Source: Acidimicrobiia bacterium (GTDB lineage Bacteria; Actinomycetota; Acidimicrobiia; IMCC26256; JAOSJM01). From it: 64,000 nucleotides of DNA. Location of the stretch: NCBI GenBank assembly GCA_027494165.1, contig JAOSJM010000001.1, positions 744,001 through 808,000 of the forward strand, in the 5' to 3' direction. The first letter of the stretch is position 1. Each line of letters opens with the position of its first letter. Positions 29,888 through 39,856 of the stretch are shown piece by piece. Under the pieces are notes generated by a model. It was given only the letters and a program-made list of their open reading frames with translations. It was not told the origin of the DNA and made no database searches. The translations under genes were made by a program, and so were the position numbers.

Positions 29888-30307
<420 letters not shown>

Positions 30308-30394
30308 CGTCCGCTGCACCCGGTTCGACGGCCCCGGGGGACCTCTCCCGGGGCCTCGACCGTTCCGAGCGACGGCGAGCCCCCGGAGCGCACC

Positions 30395-31687
30395 ATGACC
30401 GCTCACCTGTACGACCCGCTCGATCCCTCCTATGCCGACCCGGCCGTCGCCCGGGCCGAGCGCGACCGGACCTTCCAGATCTGCAGCGACTGCCGGATCT
30501 GCGTGAAGCTCTGCCCGAGCTTCAAGTCGCTGTTCCGGATGATCGACGACCACGAGGACGGCGCCCACGACGTGAAGGTGCTCACCGACGACGAGCACCG
30601 CCGGGTCGTCGACGAGTGCTACCAGTGCAAGCTCTGCTACGTGATCTGCCCCTACAACCCCGAGCAGGGCCAGGAGTGGGTCATCGACTTCCCCCGCCTC
30701 ATGCTCCGGTCGCTCGCCATCCAGCACGACCAGGGGAAGGTCTCCCGCAGCGCCAAGCTGCTCGCCCGCACCGACCTGCAGGGCAAGGTCGCCACGTCGA
30801 TGGCCGGCCTCGTCAACAGGATGAACGACGTGAAGGTCGTGCGCGGTCTCATGGAGAAGACCACCGGCATCGCCCGGGACCGGCTGCTCCCCACCTTCAC
30901 GAAGGTCCGCTTCTCGAAGTGGTTCGCGCGCCGGGGCGGCACCAAGAGCGCCGGCGAGCGGGCCCGGGTGGCGATGTTCCCCACCTGCCTCGTCGAGTAC
31001 CAGGATCCGGCCATCGGCAAGGCGCTCGTCGGTGTCTACGAGCACAACGGCATCGCCTGCGACCTCCCCGAGGGTCAGGTGTGCTGCGGCATGCCCTGGC
31101 TCGACGCCGGCGACGTCGCGAAGTTCAAGGAGCACGCCGAGCGGAACGTGCAGGCGCTGCTCCCGGCGGTGGAGGCCGGCCACGACGTCGTCGTACCCCA
31201 GCCCACCTGCGCCTACGTGCTGAAGAAGGAGTACCCCGACTTCCTCGGCACCGAGGTCGCGGCCAGGGTGGCCGAGCACACCTTCGACGCCTCCGAGTAC
31301 CTGATGGCCCGCCACCGCGAGGAGCCGCTCGACACCGACTTCCCGGGCCGCACCCACGAGACGATCATCTGGCAGGCCGCCTGTCACTACCGGGCCCAGC
31401 AGATCGGCCCGAAGAGCCGCGACCTCATGGCCCTCACGGGAGCCAAGGTGACGATGGTCGAGCGGTGCTCGGCGATCGACGGCACGTGGGGGCTGCGGGC
31501 CGAGAACGTCGAGCTCGCCCGCAAGGTCGCCAAGCCCCTGATGGACAAGGTGCGGGAGTCCGACACCGACCTGGTGGCCGGCGACTGCCACCTGTCGAAC
31601 ACCGCGATCACCGAGGAGGCGGGCAAGCGCCCGCTCCACCCGCTCCAGGTGCTCGCCCGCGCCTACGGCATCCCGGAGGACGAGTGA
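30395..31687 (+). CDS. CCG-domain FeS oxidoreductase (heterodisulfide reductase/GlpC-like)
   Basis: A 430-aa protein with two N-terminal 4Fe-4S motifs ([24 protein letters not shown]) and two C-terminal cysteine-rich CCG-type domains ([11 protein letters not shown]...[21 protein letters not shown], with [10 protein letters not shown]). This is the HdrB/GlpC/LutA architecture, which carries electrons or holds noncubane clusters. Its place between rubrerythrin and a DUF3501 gene is a recurring arrangement and suggests a peroxide-reduction chain. Confidence 0.9.
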   Translation: MTAHLYDPLDPSYADPAVARAERDRTFQICSDCRICVKLCPSFKSLFRMIDDHEDGAHDVKVLTDDEHRRVVDECYQCKLCYVICPYNPEQGQEWVIDFPRLMLRSLAIQHDQGKVSRSAKLLARTDLQGKVATSMAGLVNRMNDVKVVRGLMEKTTGIARDRLLPTFTKVRFSKWFARRGGTKSAGERARVAMFPTCLVEYQDPAIGKALVGVYEHNGIACDLPEGQVCCGMPWLDAGDVAKFKEHAERNVQALLPAVEAGHDVVVPQPTCAYVLKKEYPDFLGTEVAARVAEHTFDASEYLMARHREEPLDTDFPGRTHETIIWQAACHYRAQQIGPKSRDLMALTGAKVTMVERCSAIDGTWGLRAENVELARKVAKPLMDKVRESDTDLVAGDCHLSNTAITEEAGKRPLHPLQVLARAYGIPEDE

Positions 31688-31688
31688 G

Positions 31689-32285
31689 ATGCGCAAGCTG
31701 ACCACCGACGACATCAAGGACCTGAGGGCCTACGAGCGCGAGCGCGACGACTTCCGCCGGAGCGTCATCGAGCAGAAGAGGCGCCGGCGCGTCGTCCTGG
31801 GCGACTTCCTCTCCCTGACCTTCGAGAACACCGACACGATGCGGTTCCAGGTCCAGGAGATGGCCCGGGCCGAGCGGATGCTCACCGACGAGCAGATCCG
31901 CCACGAGGTCGACACCTACAACCAGCTCATCCCCGACCCGGGGGAGCTGTCGGGGACGCTGTTCGTCGAGCTGACCTCGAAGGAGGCGCTCCAGGAGTGG
32001 CTCCCCAAGCTCGTGGGGATCCAGCGGTCGGTCTCGTTCTGGCTGCCCGACGGCAGCCGGGTCGCCGGCGAGCCCCAGGAGGAGGACGAGGCCCGCCTCA
32101 CCCGGGAGGAGACCACGGCGTCGGTCCACTTCGTGAAGTTCCGGTTCACCCCGGAGCAGGCCGCGGCGTTCGCGCGGGGACCGGCGCAGCTCGTCCTCGA
32201 CCATCCCGAGTACCACGCGGTGGTCGAGCTCTCCGAGGAGCAGCGGGAGGAGCTGGCCGGCGACCTCGCCGACGTCGAGGCCTGA
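31689..32285 (+). CDS. DUF3501-family protein
   Basis: A 198-aa protein with the features of DUF3501: [40 protein letters not shown] and [19 protein letters not shown], followed by a beta-rich half ([28 protein letters not shown]). Function is not established; it regularly accompanies rubrerythrin and the CCG FeS protein. It starts one base after the FeS gene stop, so the three are one operon with the Fur-family gene ahead. Confidence 0.88.
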   Translation: MRKLTTDDIKDLRAYERERDDFRRSVIEQKRRRRVVLGDFLSLTFENTDTMRFQVQEMARAERMLTDEQIRHEVDTYNQLIPDPGELSGTLFVELTSKEALQEWLPKLVGIQRSVSFWLPDGSRVAGEPQEEDEARLTREETTASVHFVKFRFTPEQAAAFARGPAQLVLDHPEYHAVVELSEEQREELAGDLADVEA

Positions 32286-32310
32286 CCCCGACCCCTGCCC
32301 CCTCTTCTCT

Positions 32311-32358
32311 GCGTTGGGTCACAGACCGCGCGTATGCGCAGCGCTCGTGACCCAACGC
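32311..32358. terminator. Strong inverted repeat between the DUF3501 gene and dut
   Basis: GCGTTGGGTCAC (32311-32322) and GTGACCCAACGC (32347-32358) form a perfect 12-bp stem around a 24-nt GC-rich loop that can pair further (GCGC-gtat-GCGC). No T-run follows, so it may be a factor-dependent terminator or an operator dyad; position just after the stress operon favours termination. Confidence 0.5.
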
Positions 32359-32408
32359 GGGGCGACGGCCCCCGGACGGGTCGGCGTAGCGGGCCTACGC
32401 TGCACGGC

Positions 32409-32843
32409 ATGCACATCGAGGTCCGCCGTCTCGACCCCGACCTGCCGCTGCCCGCGGCCCAGCACGACGACGACGCCGGTTACGACCTGCACGCCCGCGA
32501 GGACGTCCTCCTCCGCCCGGGCGGGGGCCGGGCCCTCGTGCCGACCGGCCTCGCCGTGGCCATCCCTCCGGGGTACGCGGGCTTCGTGCAGCCCCGCTCC
32601 GGCCTGGCCGCCCGCCACGGCGTGACCTGCCTCAACACGCCGGGGCTCGTCGACTCCGGCTACCGCGACGAGGTGAAGGTGCTCCTCGTCAACACCGACC
32701 CGGTCGAGGAGTACCAGGTCCACCGGGGCGACCGGATCGCCCAGCTCGTGGTGCAGAAGGTCGAGCTGGTCGAGTGGGTCGAGGTCGACGACCTCGACGC
32801 CACGGGGCGCGGCACCGGCGGGTTCGGGTCCACGGGCCGCTGA
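32409..32843 (+). CDS. dut: dUTP diphosphatase
   Basis: A 144-aa trimeric dUTPase with all five motifs: [10 protein letters not shown] (1), [10 protein letters not shown] (2), [11 protein letters not shown] (3), [10 protein letters not shown] (4) and [10 protein letters not shown] (5). It hydrolyses dUTP to dUMP and pyrophosphate, keeping uracil out of DNA. Length matches the family. The next gene starts 12 bases downstream. Confidence 0.96.
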   Translation: MHIEVRRLDPDLPLPAAQHDDDAGYDLHAREDVLLRPGGGRALVPTGLAVAIPPGYAGFVQPRSGLAARHGVTCLNTPGLVDSGYRDEVKVLLVNTDPVEEYQVHRGDRIAQLVVQKVELVEWVEVDDLDATGRGTGGFGSTGR

Positions 32844-32854
32844 GGGTCCCGGCC

Positions 32855-34399
32855 GTGCGCGCCCGGGTCTCGCGTGCGGCCGGCCCGCGACGGTGGGGCG
32901 CGGCGCTCGCCGCCGTGGCCCTGCTGGCCGCCTGCTCCGGGGGCGGGGACAACGGGCCGTCGTCGGCCGTGACGACGCCCACGGTGCCGGTGGACTGCAC
33001 GCCCGAGAGCGTGGACTCCTGTCCGTTGCGGGTCGTGGCCGCCTGGGCGGGAGTGCTCGTCGGCAGCGCCGTGCGCGCGGACCTCCTCGACGATCCGCGG
33101 TACGTGGCCGCGCTCGCCCGCGAGCTCAACAGCGTGACCCCCGAGGTCGAGCTGAAGTGGGACGTGCTGCACCCCCGGCGGGCCACCTGGCGCTTCGGCC
33201 CCGCCGACCGGATCGTGGACTTCGCCGCCGCCCACGACCTGGCCGTGAAGGGCCACACGCTGGTGTGGGAGCAGGAGGTCCTCGACTCGACACCCGGGTG
33301 GGTGCTGGCCGTCGACGACCCCGACGAGCTGCGTGAGGTGCTCGAGGAGCACGTCACGACGGTCATGGGCCGCTACTCCGGTCGGGTCGACCGCTGGGAC
33401 GTCGTGAACGAGCCGCTGGCGACGTCGGGCGCGGACCTCTACGAGAACCACTTCTTCCGGGTCCTCGGGCCCGACTACGTCGCCGAGGCCTTCGAGATCG
33501 CCCACCGGGCCGACCCCGGCGCCCGGCTGTTCCTCAACGAGGCGTTCGTCGAGTACCTGCCCGAGAAGCGTGCGGCGCTGGTGGAGCTGGTGCGGGGGCT
33601 GGTGGAGGACGGTGTCCCGATCGACGGGGTCGGCCTGCAGCTGCACCTCCTGCGGGGCCGGCCCGACCCCGGGGTCGTGGGTGGCCTGATCGAGGAGCTG
33701 GTGGGGCTGGGGCTCGAGGTCGCGGTGACCGAGCTCGACGTGCCGGCGGGGGAGTCGGCCGAGGAGCTGGCCGACCAGGCCGAGGTGTACGGGGCCGTGG
33801 TGGGGGAGGCCCTGGCGGCGGGCTGCCGCGAGGTCACGATGTGGGGCCTCACCGACCGCTACACCTGGGTCGACGACTTCGTCGGGCCGGGCCGGGCGCC
33901 CCTGGTCCTCGACCGCGACTACCGGCCCAAGCCGGCCTACGACGCCCTGCGCGACGCCCTCGCGGGGGTGGCGGGCACCGCGCCCGGGATCCGCCGGGGG
34001 CGGGACCGCGCCGGGCCCCGCGTTAGCCTCCCGCGACGGTCGACGCTCCCGGCGCGGGCGACGGCGAGGAGGCGGGATGGCGGCGCAGCGCAGGTTCCGG
34101 TTCGGGATCCACGCCACGAAGGGCGGCTCGGCCGACGGGTGGCGGGAGAAGGCACGCCGGACCGAGGCGCTGGGCTACTCCACCCTGGTCATGCCCGACC
34201 ACCACGTGGGGACCGAGCTCGACCCGATGGTGGCGATCGCGGTGGCGGCCGGCGCTACCGAGGCCCTGCGGGTCGGCACGCTCGTGCTGGGGAACGACTT
34301 CCGCCACCCGGTCGTGCTGGCCAAGGAGGCGGCCACGGTCGACCTGCTGAGCGAGGGCCGCCTCGAGCTGGGCCTCGGGGCGGGCTGGATGCGCGGTGA
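32855..34399 (+). CDS. GH10 endo-1,4-beta-xylanase-like lipoprotein, 3' end probably frameshifted
   Basis: A lipoprotein signal (GAALAAVALLAAC with lipobox LAAC) is followed by a GH10 barrel: SVTPEVELKWDVLHP, GHTLVWEQEV, the acid/base Glu in WDVVNEPLATSG, GVGLQLHLLRG, the nucleophile in VTELDVPAG and MWGLTDRYTWVDDF. GH10 enzymes cut xylan. The domain ends near 33970, yet the frame stays open to 34399, 320 bases into the next gene; one missing base in the G run 33996-34000 would place a stop at 34024-34026. Start is the GTG at 32855. Confidence 0.82.
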   Translation: MRARVSRAAGPRRWGAALAAVALLAACSGGGDNGPSSAVTTPTVPVDCTPESVDSCPLRVVAAWAGVLVGSAVRADLLDDPRYVAALARELNSVTPEVELKWDVLHPRRATWRFGPADRIVDFAAAHDLAVKGHTLVWEQEVLDSTPGWVLAVDDPDELREVLEEHVTTVMGRYSGRVDRWDVVNEPLATSGADLYENHFFRVLGPDYVAEAFEIAHRADPGARLFLNEAFVEYLPEKRAALVELVRGLVEDGVPIDGVGLQLHLLRGRPDPGVVGGLIEELVGLGLEVAVTELDVPAGESAEELADQAEVYGAVVGEALAAGCREVTMWGLTDRYTWVDDFVGPGRAPLVLDRDYRPKPAYDALRDALAGVAGTAPGIRRGRDRAGPRVSLPRRSTLPARATARRRDGGAAQVPVRDPRHEGRLGRRVAGEGTPDRGAGLLHPGHARPPRGDRARPDGGDRGGGRRYRGPAGRHARAGERLPPPGRAGQGGGHGRPAERGPPRAGPRGGLDAR

Positions 34400-35015
34400 C
34401 TACGCCGCGCTCGGTCTGCCCTGCGACCCTCCCGGCGTCCGCGTCGAGCGCCTGGCCGAGGCGCTGGCGGTGGTCAAGGGCTGCTGGGGTGACGGGCCGT
34501 TCAGCTTCGAGGGCGAGCACTACCGGGTCGCCGACCTCGACGCCGCCCCCAAGCCGGTGCAGCAGCCGCCACCGATCCTGGTCGGCGGGGGAGGGGAACG
34601 GGTGCTGGCCCTGGCGGCCCGGGAGGCCGACATCGTCGGGGTCAACCCGAACCTGGCGGCCGGCGACGTCAGCCCGGAGATGGCGAGGGACACGGTGGCG
34701 TCGATGACCAGGAAGAAGGTGGAGTGGGTCCGCGAGGCGGCCGGCGACCGCTGGGACGAGATCGAGCTGCAGGTCCGCTACTTCTTCTGCGCGGTCACCG
34801 ACGACCGGGTGGGGCTGGCCGAGCAGGTGGCCCCGGCGTTCGGGCTGACCCCCGAGGAGGCCCTCGAGTCGGGCATCGCCCTGGTGGGGACGGTCGAGGA
34901 GATGGTCGAGCAGCTCCAGGCCCGCCGGGAGGAGTACGGGTTCTCCTACGTGGTGGTCGACGAGGACGTGATGGAGGACTTCGCCCCGGTGGTGGAGCGG
35001 CTGGCCGGCACCTGA
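34077..35015 (+). CDS. LLM-class F420-dependent oxidoreductase
   Basis: A 312-aa luciferase-like flavin/F420 oxidoreductase: EALGYSTLVMPDHHVG near residue 32, LRVGTLVLGNDFRHPVVLAK, LELGLGAGWMRGDYAALG and PPPILVGGGGERVL. These segments match the F420-dependent subfamily common in Actinomycetota, which moves hydride between cofactor F420 and diverse substrates. ATG follows GAGGAGGCGGG. Substrate unknown. Confidence 0.88.
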   Translation: MAAQRRFRFGIHATKGGSADGWREKARRTEALGYSTLVMPDHHVGTELDPMVAIAVAAGATEALRVGTLVLGNDFRHPVVLAKEAATVDLLSEGRLELGLGAGWMRGDYAALGLPCDPPGVRVERLAEALAVVKGCWGDGPFSFEGEHYRVADLDAAPKPVQQPPPILVGGGGERVLALAAREADIVGVNPNLAAGDVSPEMARDTVASMTRKKVEWVREAAGDRWDEIELQVRYFFCAVTDDRVGLAEQVAPAFGLTPEEALESGIALVGTVEEMVEQLQARREEYGFSYVVVDEDVMEDFAPVVERLAGT

Positions 35016-35078
35016 GCGCGCTCGGCCTCCGGGGCAGTCGAGCCGGCGACGGCGGTCGCGCTATCCTCGGTGGCTCGC

Positions 35079-35154
35079 GCGGACGTGGCTCAGCTGGTAG
35101 AGCATCACCTTGCCAAGGTGAGGGTCGCGGGTTCGAATCCCGTCGTCCGCTCCA
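35079..35154 (+). tRNA. tRNA-Gly(GCC), CCA encoded
   Basis: A 76-nt cloverleaf. The acceptor GCGGACG pairs with CGTCCGC; the D arm has GGCTCAGCTGGTAGAGC; the anticodon stem-loop CACCTTGCCAAGGTG has anticodon GCC; the T arm is CGCGGGTTCGAATCCCGTC; it ends with an encoded CCA. Its 3' 45 nt are copied at 44605 and, less exactly, at 47376 and 54134, which makes it the attachment site of integrated elements. Confidence 0.95.
35110..35154 (+). repeat. att repeat 1 (attL; tRNA-Gly 3' end)
   Basis: The last 45 nt of the tRNA gene, from the anticodon loop (TTGCCAAGG) to CCA, recur with no mismatch at 44605-44649. This is the classic core of a tyrosine-recombinase attachment site, and here the copy lies within the intact tRNA. 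Confidence 0.9.
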
Positions 35155-35156
35155 CA

Positions 35157-35183
35157 GAAACCCCCTGCTCAGCAGGGGGTTTC
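35157..35183 (+). terminator. Hairpin directly after tRNA-Gly
   Basis: GAAACCCCCTGCT and AGCAGGGGGTTTC form a 13-bp perfect stem just after the tRNA CCA end, ending in a short T-run (GGTTTC). It belongs to the left end of the inserted element, so the element supplies a new terminator for the tRNA it entered. A near-copy follows the attachment repeat at 44649. Confidence 0.7.
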
Positions 35184-35282
35184 GTGCGTTCCGACCTGCG
35201 GTGTCGCGGTGCGAGCAGGCTCCGCCGTCGTGCCGGCGCGTCCCGGCCCGTGTGATCCCGTCACGGGCCGTACCACCACATT

Positions 35283-35313
35283 TTGTACCCAGATTGTGCC
35301 CGGAATTGTGCCC
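35283..35313 (+). repeat. Arm-type direct repeats, left end of unit 1
   Basis: Three direct repeats TTGTACCC (35283), TTGTGCCC (35294) and TTGTGCCC (35306) are spaced 11-12 bp. The same words recur beside the integrase end (44509-44529) and at the left end of unit 2 (44777-44808). Spacing near one helical turn and the placement at element ends suit integrase arm-binding sites. Confidence 0.6.
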
Positions 35314-35446
35314 ACGGACCCGGACGGCGCGATGGCCCGCGATCGGCGCCCAGCTGGACGCCGCGTCAGCCCGTCCTTGCGACGCCTCCTCGAACGCTCT
35401 GCGGGCAGAGGCGTTCCAACATCGGGGAGAACGGCTGCGCCGGTTC

Positions 35447-36432
35447 TCACCCCTCCTCCTCCGTTACAGAAATCTCGGTTGCGAGCGCGTCGAATGCGGC
35501 CGCCAGGTCGCCCGTTGCGTCCTTCGCGGCGCGCCTCGCGATGGCGGCGGCCGCAGTGCAGTCCTCGTCATCGACGGCGTACGCGAACTCGGAGCTCGCG
35601 ACGGCGTCGCGGAGCTCAGTGACGACCGTCGCGCGCTCGGCAGCTGGAATCGGGGCGAGGACGGCGACCACGTCGTCGAGCGTCCTCGAGTCGACGACGA
35701 TGTAGCCGTTCCGGTCCGTCATGAGGCCCTTGGCGACGCCGCGTCGGTAGTCCTTCGGCCACGCCGCGAGGTCGGAGCTTTGAGCGGCGGGCCGGACACC
35801 TTCGCCGTGGACGTTGAAAGTGCCGCCCGGTCCGCCGCGCTGCCCCACGGCGAAGCCGACCGCAAACTGGTCGATAGGCTCCATCGTCGGGAGTCCCGCC
35901 TCGGCGAGTCGCCCCTCGAGGTCCCCCGGCTGAACACCTGCCGGGAGATGTCGCCCACGAGGCGGTCGGGGTCGTTGGCGACGAGCGCGTCGAGTCGCCC
36001 GAGCATCCAACGGCACCAGATGAGCGCCGTGCTGGCGGCGAATCGTCCGTCAATCTCGTCGAGCCCCGTGGGCGTCGGCCTGCCGTGACCGCTGCCCGCC
36101 TGGTTGCGAAGCTCGTTCAGTTGCTTCGCGAGCTTCATCGCGGTCTGCGCGATGTTGCGAACCGCGCCGCCCGCTGCACCGGCCTCGGCCGGGAGTCGGT
36201 CGACGAGCCGGTGCGCTTGGTTGATCAGGTCGGGCATGTCGGCGAGCGGCGTGAACGGCTCGCCGCGTTGTTGGCACGTGACCTTGGCGACCGCCTCGCA
36301 CAACTCCTTCGCAGTCCCGAGCATGAGCTCGGCGTCGTGGTCCCGGAGAGCTCGCGAGAGGCGGTCATCGAGCGCCGAGAGAGCTCGCCACTCATCGGCG
36401 TCGACGCAGTTGGGTCGAGTGAGGTCGAACAT
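35447..36432 (-). CDS. Abortive-infection family protein (Abi-C domain), frameshifted
   Basis: About 328 aa after adding one base to the run 35923-35927. The N-terminal half matches the Abi C-terminal-type domain: ELMLGTAKELCEAVAKVTCQ, GAVRNIAQTAMKLAKQLNEL and LRNQAGSGHGR, the typical R-N-x-x-G-x-G-H-G motif. The C-terminal half (DQFAVGFAVGQRGG, RNGYIVVDSRTLDDVVAVLA) is unfamiliar. Such proteins are linked to phage defence by family name; function here is inferred. It is divergent from the HEPN-like gene, 49 bp away. Confidence 0.7.
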
Positions 36433-36481
36433 CGTCGAATGTTGCCAGAAGGCTCGCGTTGCGACGCCGTACCCTTCCAGG

Positions 36482-37120
36482 ATGGCCGTGAGCTCCGTCT
36501 CGTTCGACGACGACAGCGACGAGGACCTCTGCGTGTTCAGTGGGAGCGACCTGCTGATTTCTCACTACGACGTCGCCGACCTCGACTGGCAAGAGGTCGC
36601 TGAACGCTCCGCCGTCGATGAGCGGCGAGGGCTGGTCATCACGCAGGTCGCGGTGTTCGATGACCTTGTCGACGAGTTCATCCTCTACCTCGCCGACCCC
36701 GTCGACGAGGCGATGTACCGAGCCGACCTCGACCGGCTGACGATCGGTCCTCGTCTCGACCGGCTCGAGTCAATCGCGCGAACGGCGGGCATCCTCGACG
36801 TCGAGGCCGAAGGGATCCTCGCGGAGCTTCGTCGGGTCGTCCGTCGCCGCAACAACTTGGCCCACGGCACGATCTCGTGTCGTCCGGTCCGCCCTGTCCA
36901 GCCCGGAAGTTGGATCCACACAATCGAGTTCGAGTGGGTGCTCTCCGACCGTCGGTCAGGAGCGACCGAACGGATCACGATGGCCGGGCTGCGCCAAGAC
37001 GTCTGCGACGCGATCGGTGCCTTCACCGGCCTCCTCGCGTACGCCGAGAAGTTCGTTCGAGTCGCCGCCGCGCCGCGCAACTTCGCGGGCGGGATGTACC
37101 TCGCGGCGCCGACGGCGTAG
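36482..37120 (+). CDS. Unknown protein with HEPN-like R-x4-H motif
   Basis: A 212-aa soluble protein. After an acidic N-terminus it is helical (VFDDLVDEFILYLADPVD) and carries VVRRRNNLAHGTISCRP, where RNNLAH matches the R-x4-H catalytic motif of HEPN RNases. A C-terminal block (DVCDAIGAFTGLLAYAEKF) completes a four-helix pattern. No other family is recognised. It lies in unit 1, divergent from the Abi-C gene. RNase activity is a suggestion from the motif only. Confidence 0.65.
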   Translation: MAVSSVSFDDDSDEDLCVFSGSDLLISHYDVADLDWQEVAERSAVDERRGLVITQVAVFDDLVDEFILYLADPVDEAMYRADLDRLTIGPRLDRLESIARTAGILDVEAEGILAELRRVVRRRNNLAHGTISCRPVRPVQPGSWIHTIEFEWVLSDRRSGATERITMAGLRQDVCDAIGAFTGLLAYAEKFVRVAAAPRNFAGGMYLAAPTA

Positions 37121-37204
37121 GCCGCCTTCGCTCATGCGGCCGACCCAGCCCTTTCGGAGTTTGGACTCGGCGGGATGTCGGGCGGGACGTCGGGCGGGAC
37201 GTCT

Positions 37205-39571
37205 CTACAAGCCCAGGCCGCCACGGTCGTGGGCGGTCTGCTTCGCCGTGCTCAACGCCAGCGCTCGCTGCAGGTCGGCGGTGGGTTGGCCAGGTTCGAT
37301 GGCGGCGAGGGCGTAGACGTGATTGCGGTCGCGGCCGCGTGTGATCGACGTGTAGCCGGCTTCTTGGTGGAGGGTGTCGTCGCCGAGAACGAGTGAGACG
37401 TCGCAGGTCATGCCCTGGCTCTTGTGGATGGTCATGGCGTAGCCGTGGGTGAGGTGCCCGGCGGCGATGCACTCGTGGGGTACGGCGAGGCGGATGCCGT
37501 CGCGGGTCTCGATCTCGACTTCACGGTTCGAGCCGCCGATCACGGTGCCTTGGGTGCCGTTGACGATGCCGATGTGGCGGTCGTTGCGGAGGGCGAGGAC
37601 CTGGTCGCCGACGCGTAGCTCGAGGTCATCGCTGGTGAGGACGGCGGGACCGAGGTCCCCGTTCGCGAGGAGCTGGGCTCGGGCGCGGTGGTTGAGGTCG
37701 GCGACATCGTGTCGGTGGAGGGCGAGCATGACGACGTGGCGGCCGGTGCTGCGTTCGGCGTACCAGTCGAGGATCATGCGCTCGCGGAGCCGGTCGGTGT
37801 TGACATCGAGGGTGAGGGATCCAATGCGCTGCATGCGCCGGAGCGCTGTGCCGATCTCGGCGTCGCGCAGCGCCCGCGCAGTCGCGTGCTGGGCTGGGTC
37901 CTCGAGGCGGCGGTTCTCGGTGAGCTCGGCGTGGCCGAGGCATCGGGCGAGCGATGCGAACAGGCCGCCGGCGTCGATCTCGGCGAGCTGCTTGGGATCG
38001 CCGACGAGCACGAGCTTCGCCGAGGCCTCAGTGGTGGCTTGGATGAGCCGGTGGAGGTGGCGGGTGCCGACCATGCCGGCTTCGTCGACGACGAGCACGT
38101 CCCTGTGGGTGAGGCGCAGCGTCCCCCGGTCGAGGTCCTGGAGCAGGGAGGCGATGGTCTGGCTGGGGATCCCGGAGCCGGCTTCGAGCTCGCGGGCGGC
38201 ACGGGCCGCGAGGGCAACGCCGCGGCAGTGCACGCCAGTTTCGGTCCATGCGGCGCGGGCGGCGTCGAGGGCGAAGGTCTTGCCGGTGCCGGCGTGGCCG
38301 ACGATCACCACCACGGGGGCGTCTGTCATGGTCACGGCCTTGAGGGCGAGGGCCTGCTCGGCGGTGATCGTGGGCCGCACTCGGAGAGCGTGCTCGAGTG
38401 TCTGGCGCTCGACGGCGGGGGCGTGGGGGCCGCGGGTGGCGCGGTGGAGGGCGTCGGCTTCGAGGGCCAGCATCTCGGGAGTCGTCCAGCACCCGGGAGC
38501 CACTTCGACGACGGCGGGTCCGGCGAGGAGACCCTCGACTCGTTGCCGGATGGTGGGGTAGTCGAGGCCCTGGGTGGCGGTCTCCGCGACGGCCCGGAAC
38601 GCCTGGCGTCGGTCGAAGGTCGCGTCCTGCTCGGTCAGGGCGCGGCCGAGCTCGTCGTCGCCGGCCTCGACTGCGCCGGAGGCCTCACTGGTGGGTGCGG
38701 ACAGCTCGAAGCCGATCTCGGCCGCTCGCTCCGCCCACTTCCGGCGAAGCGTGGTCTCGTCGACCGCTTCGGGCTTCGCAGGCCGGCTCGCGAGTGTGGC
38801 TGCTTGGGCGCCTCGGGCCGAGTGGGTGCCGTGAGTGGCCATCGAGTCCTCGATCGCGACCCGCCGGCGACTGAACGCCCGCCGCGCCCGCTCCGGGATA
38901 CCCGCGATCTCGCCGAAACCGGGTCCGGTCGGCTCGAAACGGATGCCGAGCCGTTCGGTGAGCTCGTGGCGGAGGACCGACTGGTAGACGAAGCCGGCGG
39001 TCCGGCCATGCCGATAGATGTCCGTCGTGTGCAGGGCGCTCCAGCGGCCGTCGGGTCCGAGGGTCATGTTCGCGGTGACGAGATGGGTGTGCAGGTTCGG
39101 GTCCGCCTCGCGGCTCGTGCGGTGCCGGAACGCTGCCACCACCAGCCCGGCGCCGGGGAGGCGGGTCGCGCCACCACGGCCCCGCCGCACGACGCAGCCC
39201 TCGTCTTCGAAGTACCGCACCGCCGCAGCGACCGCCGTGTCGTGCGCGGCGATCACATCCGCGACGACCCGCTCGTCCCCGAGTCCCCACAGCAGCGACA
39301 CGGACTTCGGCGCCGACAGCGTCAGGTCGAACCCCTGCACGCGCCGCGTGGCCAGCTGCTCGCCGGTGTCCGGGTGCCGGCCGGCGAGCACACCCCGGAG
39401 CTCCTCCCGGTCGACCGCGCGGGAAAGGCCGAGCAGGGGAGCGGCGGAGCCGGCCCAGCGGCCGGGTGCTTCGCCGGCCGTGAGGTAGTAGTCGTCTCGG
39501 CCGCTGGTGATGATGTCCAGGTAGTAGGCCGCCGCCTCGGGCGCCCCTGTCAGCTTCGCGATGCTCAACAC
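37205..39571 (-). CDS. MobF-family conjugative relaxase (TrwC/TraA-like)
   Basis: A 788-aa relaxase-helicase. N-terminal catalytic tyrosines lie in AAAYYLDIITSGRDDYYLT; the metal site is FRHRTSREADPNLHTHLV; and FDLTLSAPKSVSLLWGLG is a hallmark of TrwC relaxases. The C-terminal SF1 helicase has Walker A VGHAGTGKTFALDAA, Walker B DVLVVDEAGMVG and TIHKSQGMTCDVSLVL. I prefer the GTG at 39571, which puts the tyrosines near residues 16-27; the frame extends to an ATG at 39661. It is shorter than plasmid TrwC but all motifs are present. It nicks at oriT to start transfer of the element. Confidence 0.9.
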   Translation of the reverse strand: MLSIAKLTGAPEAAAYYLDIITSGRDDYYLTAGEAPGRWAGSAAPLLGLSRAVDREELRGVLAGRHPDTGEQLATRRVQGFDLTLSAPKSVSLLWGLGDERVVADVIAAHDTAVAAAVRYFEDEGCVVRRGRGGATRLPGAGLVVAAFRHRTSREADPNLHTHLVTANMTLGPDGRWSALHTTDIYRHGRTAGFVYQSVLRHELTERLGIRFEPTGPGFGEIAGIPERARRAFSRRRVAIEDSMATHGTHSARGAQAATLASRPAKPEAVDETTLRRKWAERAAEIGFELSAPTSEASGAVEAGDDELGRALTEQDATFDRRQAFRAVAETATQGLDYPTIRQRVEGLLAGPAVVEVAPGCWTTPEMLALEADALHRATRGPHAPAVERQTLEHALRVRPTITAEQALALKAVTMTDAPVVVIVGHAGTGKTFALDAARAAWTETGVHCRGVALAARAARELEAGSGIPSQTIASLLQDLDRGTLRLTHRDVLVVDEAGMVGTRHLHRLIQATTEASAKLVLVGDPKQLAEIDAGGLFASLARCLGHAELTENRRLEDPAQHATARALRDAEIGTALRRMQRIGSLTLDVNTDRLRERMILDWYAERSTGRHVVMLALHRHDVADLNHRARAQLLANGDLGPAVLTSDDLELRVGDQVLALRNDRHIGIVNGTQGTVIGGSNREVEIETRDGIRLAVPHECIAAGHLTHGYAMTIHKSQGMTCDVSLVLGDDTLHQEAGYTSITRGRDRNHVYALAAIEPGQPTADLQRALALSTAKQTAHDRGGLGL

Positions 39572-39694
39572 ACCCTTGTAGGGCCGCTGAGGGCTCTGAA
39601 CTTCGCGGGCCACCGTCCCGATCTGGGGCTGTGCGGGGGCTTCGGACCTCCCGCGCGACATCCCGTTCGCCAGGACAGGAGGCCCGACCAGCTA

Positions 39695-39722
39695 CCGGGA
39701 GACCTCCCGGCACTGCCGGTGC
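39695..39722. other. Candidate oriT hairpins upstream of the relaxase gene
   Basis: In the 285-bp gap between the divergent relaxase and exonuclease genes are two adjacent dyads: CCGGGAG-ac-CTCCCGG at 39695-39710 and GCAC-tgccg-GTGC at 39710-39722, followed by GTGTGTGGAAGG. Hairpins beside a relaxase gene are typical of oriT. The nick site cannot be assigned. Confidence 0.4.
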
Positions 39723-39856
39723 AAGTGTGTGGAAGGTGACCTACCGCCGTCAGGTGTCCGAGCCAGCGTGGTGGTGCCGATAGGACGTTGACGGATGCCA
39801 ACGCGTGTCCCAAGGCGGACCTACGCTCATCTCGGCATCGAGTGGGGAGGTGCGCG

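Noticed and set aside
37688..39739. 683-aa plus frame opposite the relaxase
   Set aside because: Shadow of the MobF gene; composition is repetitive and no motif is present.
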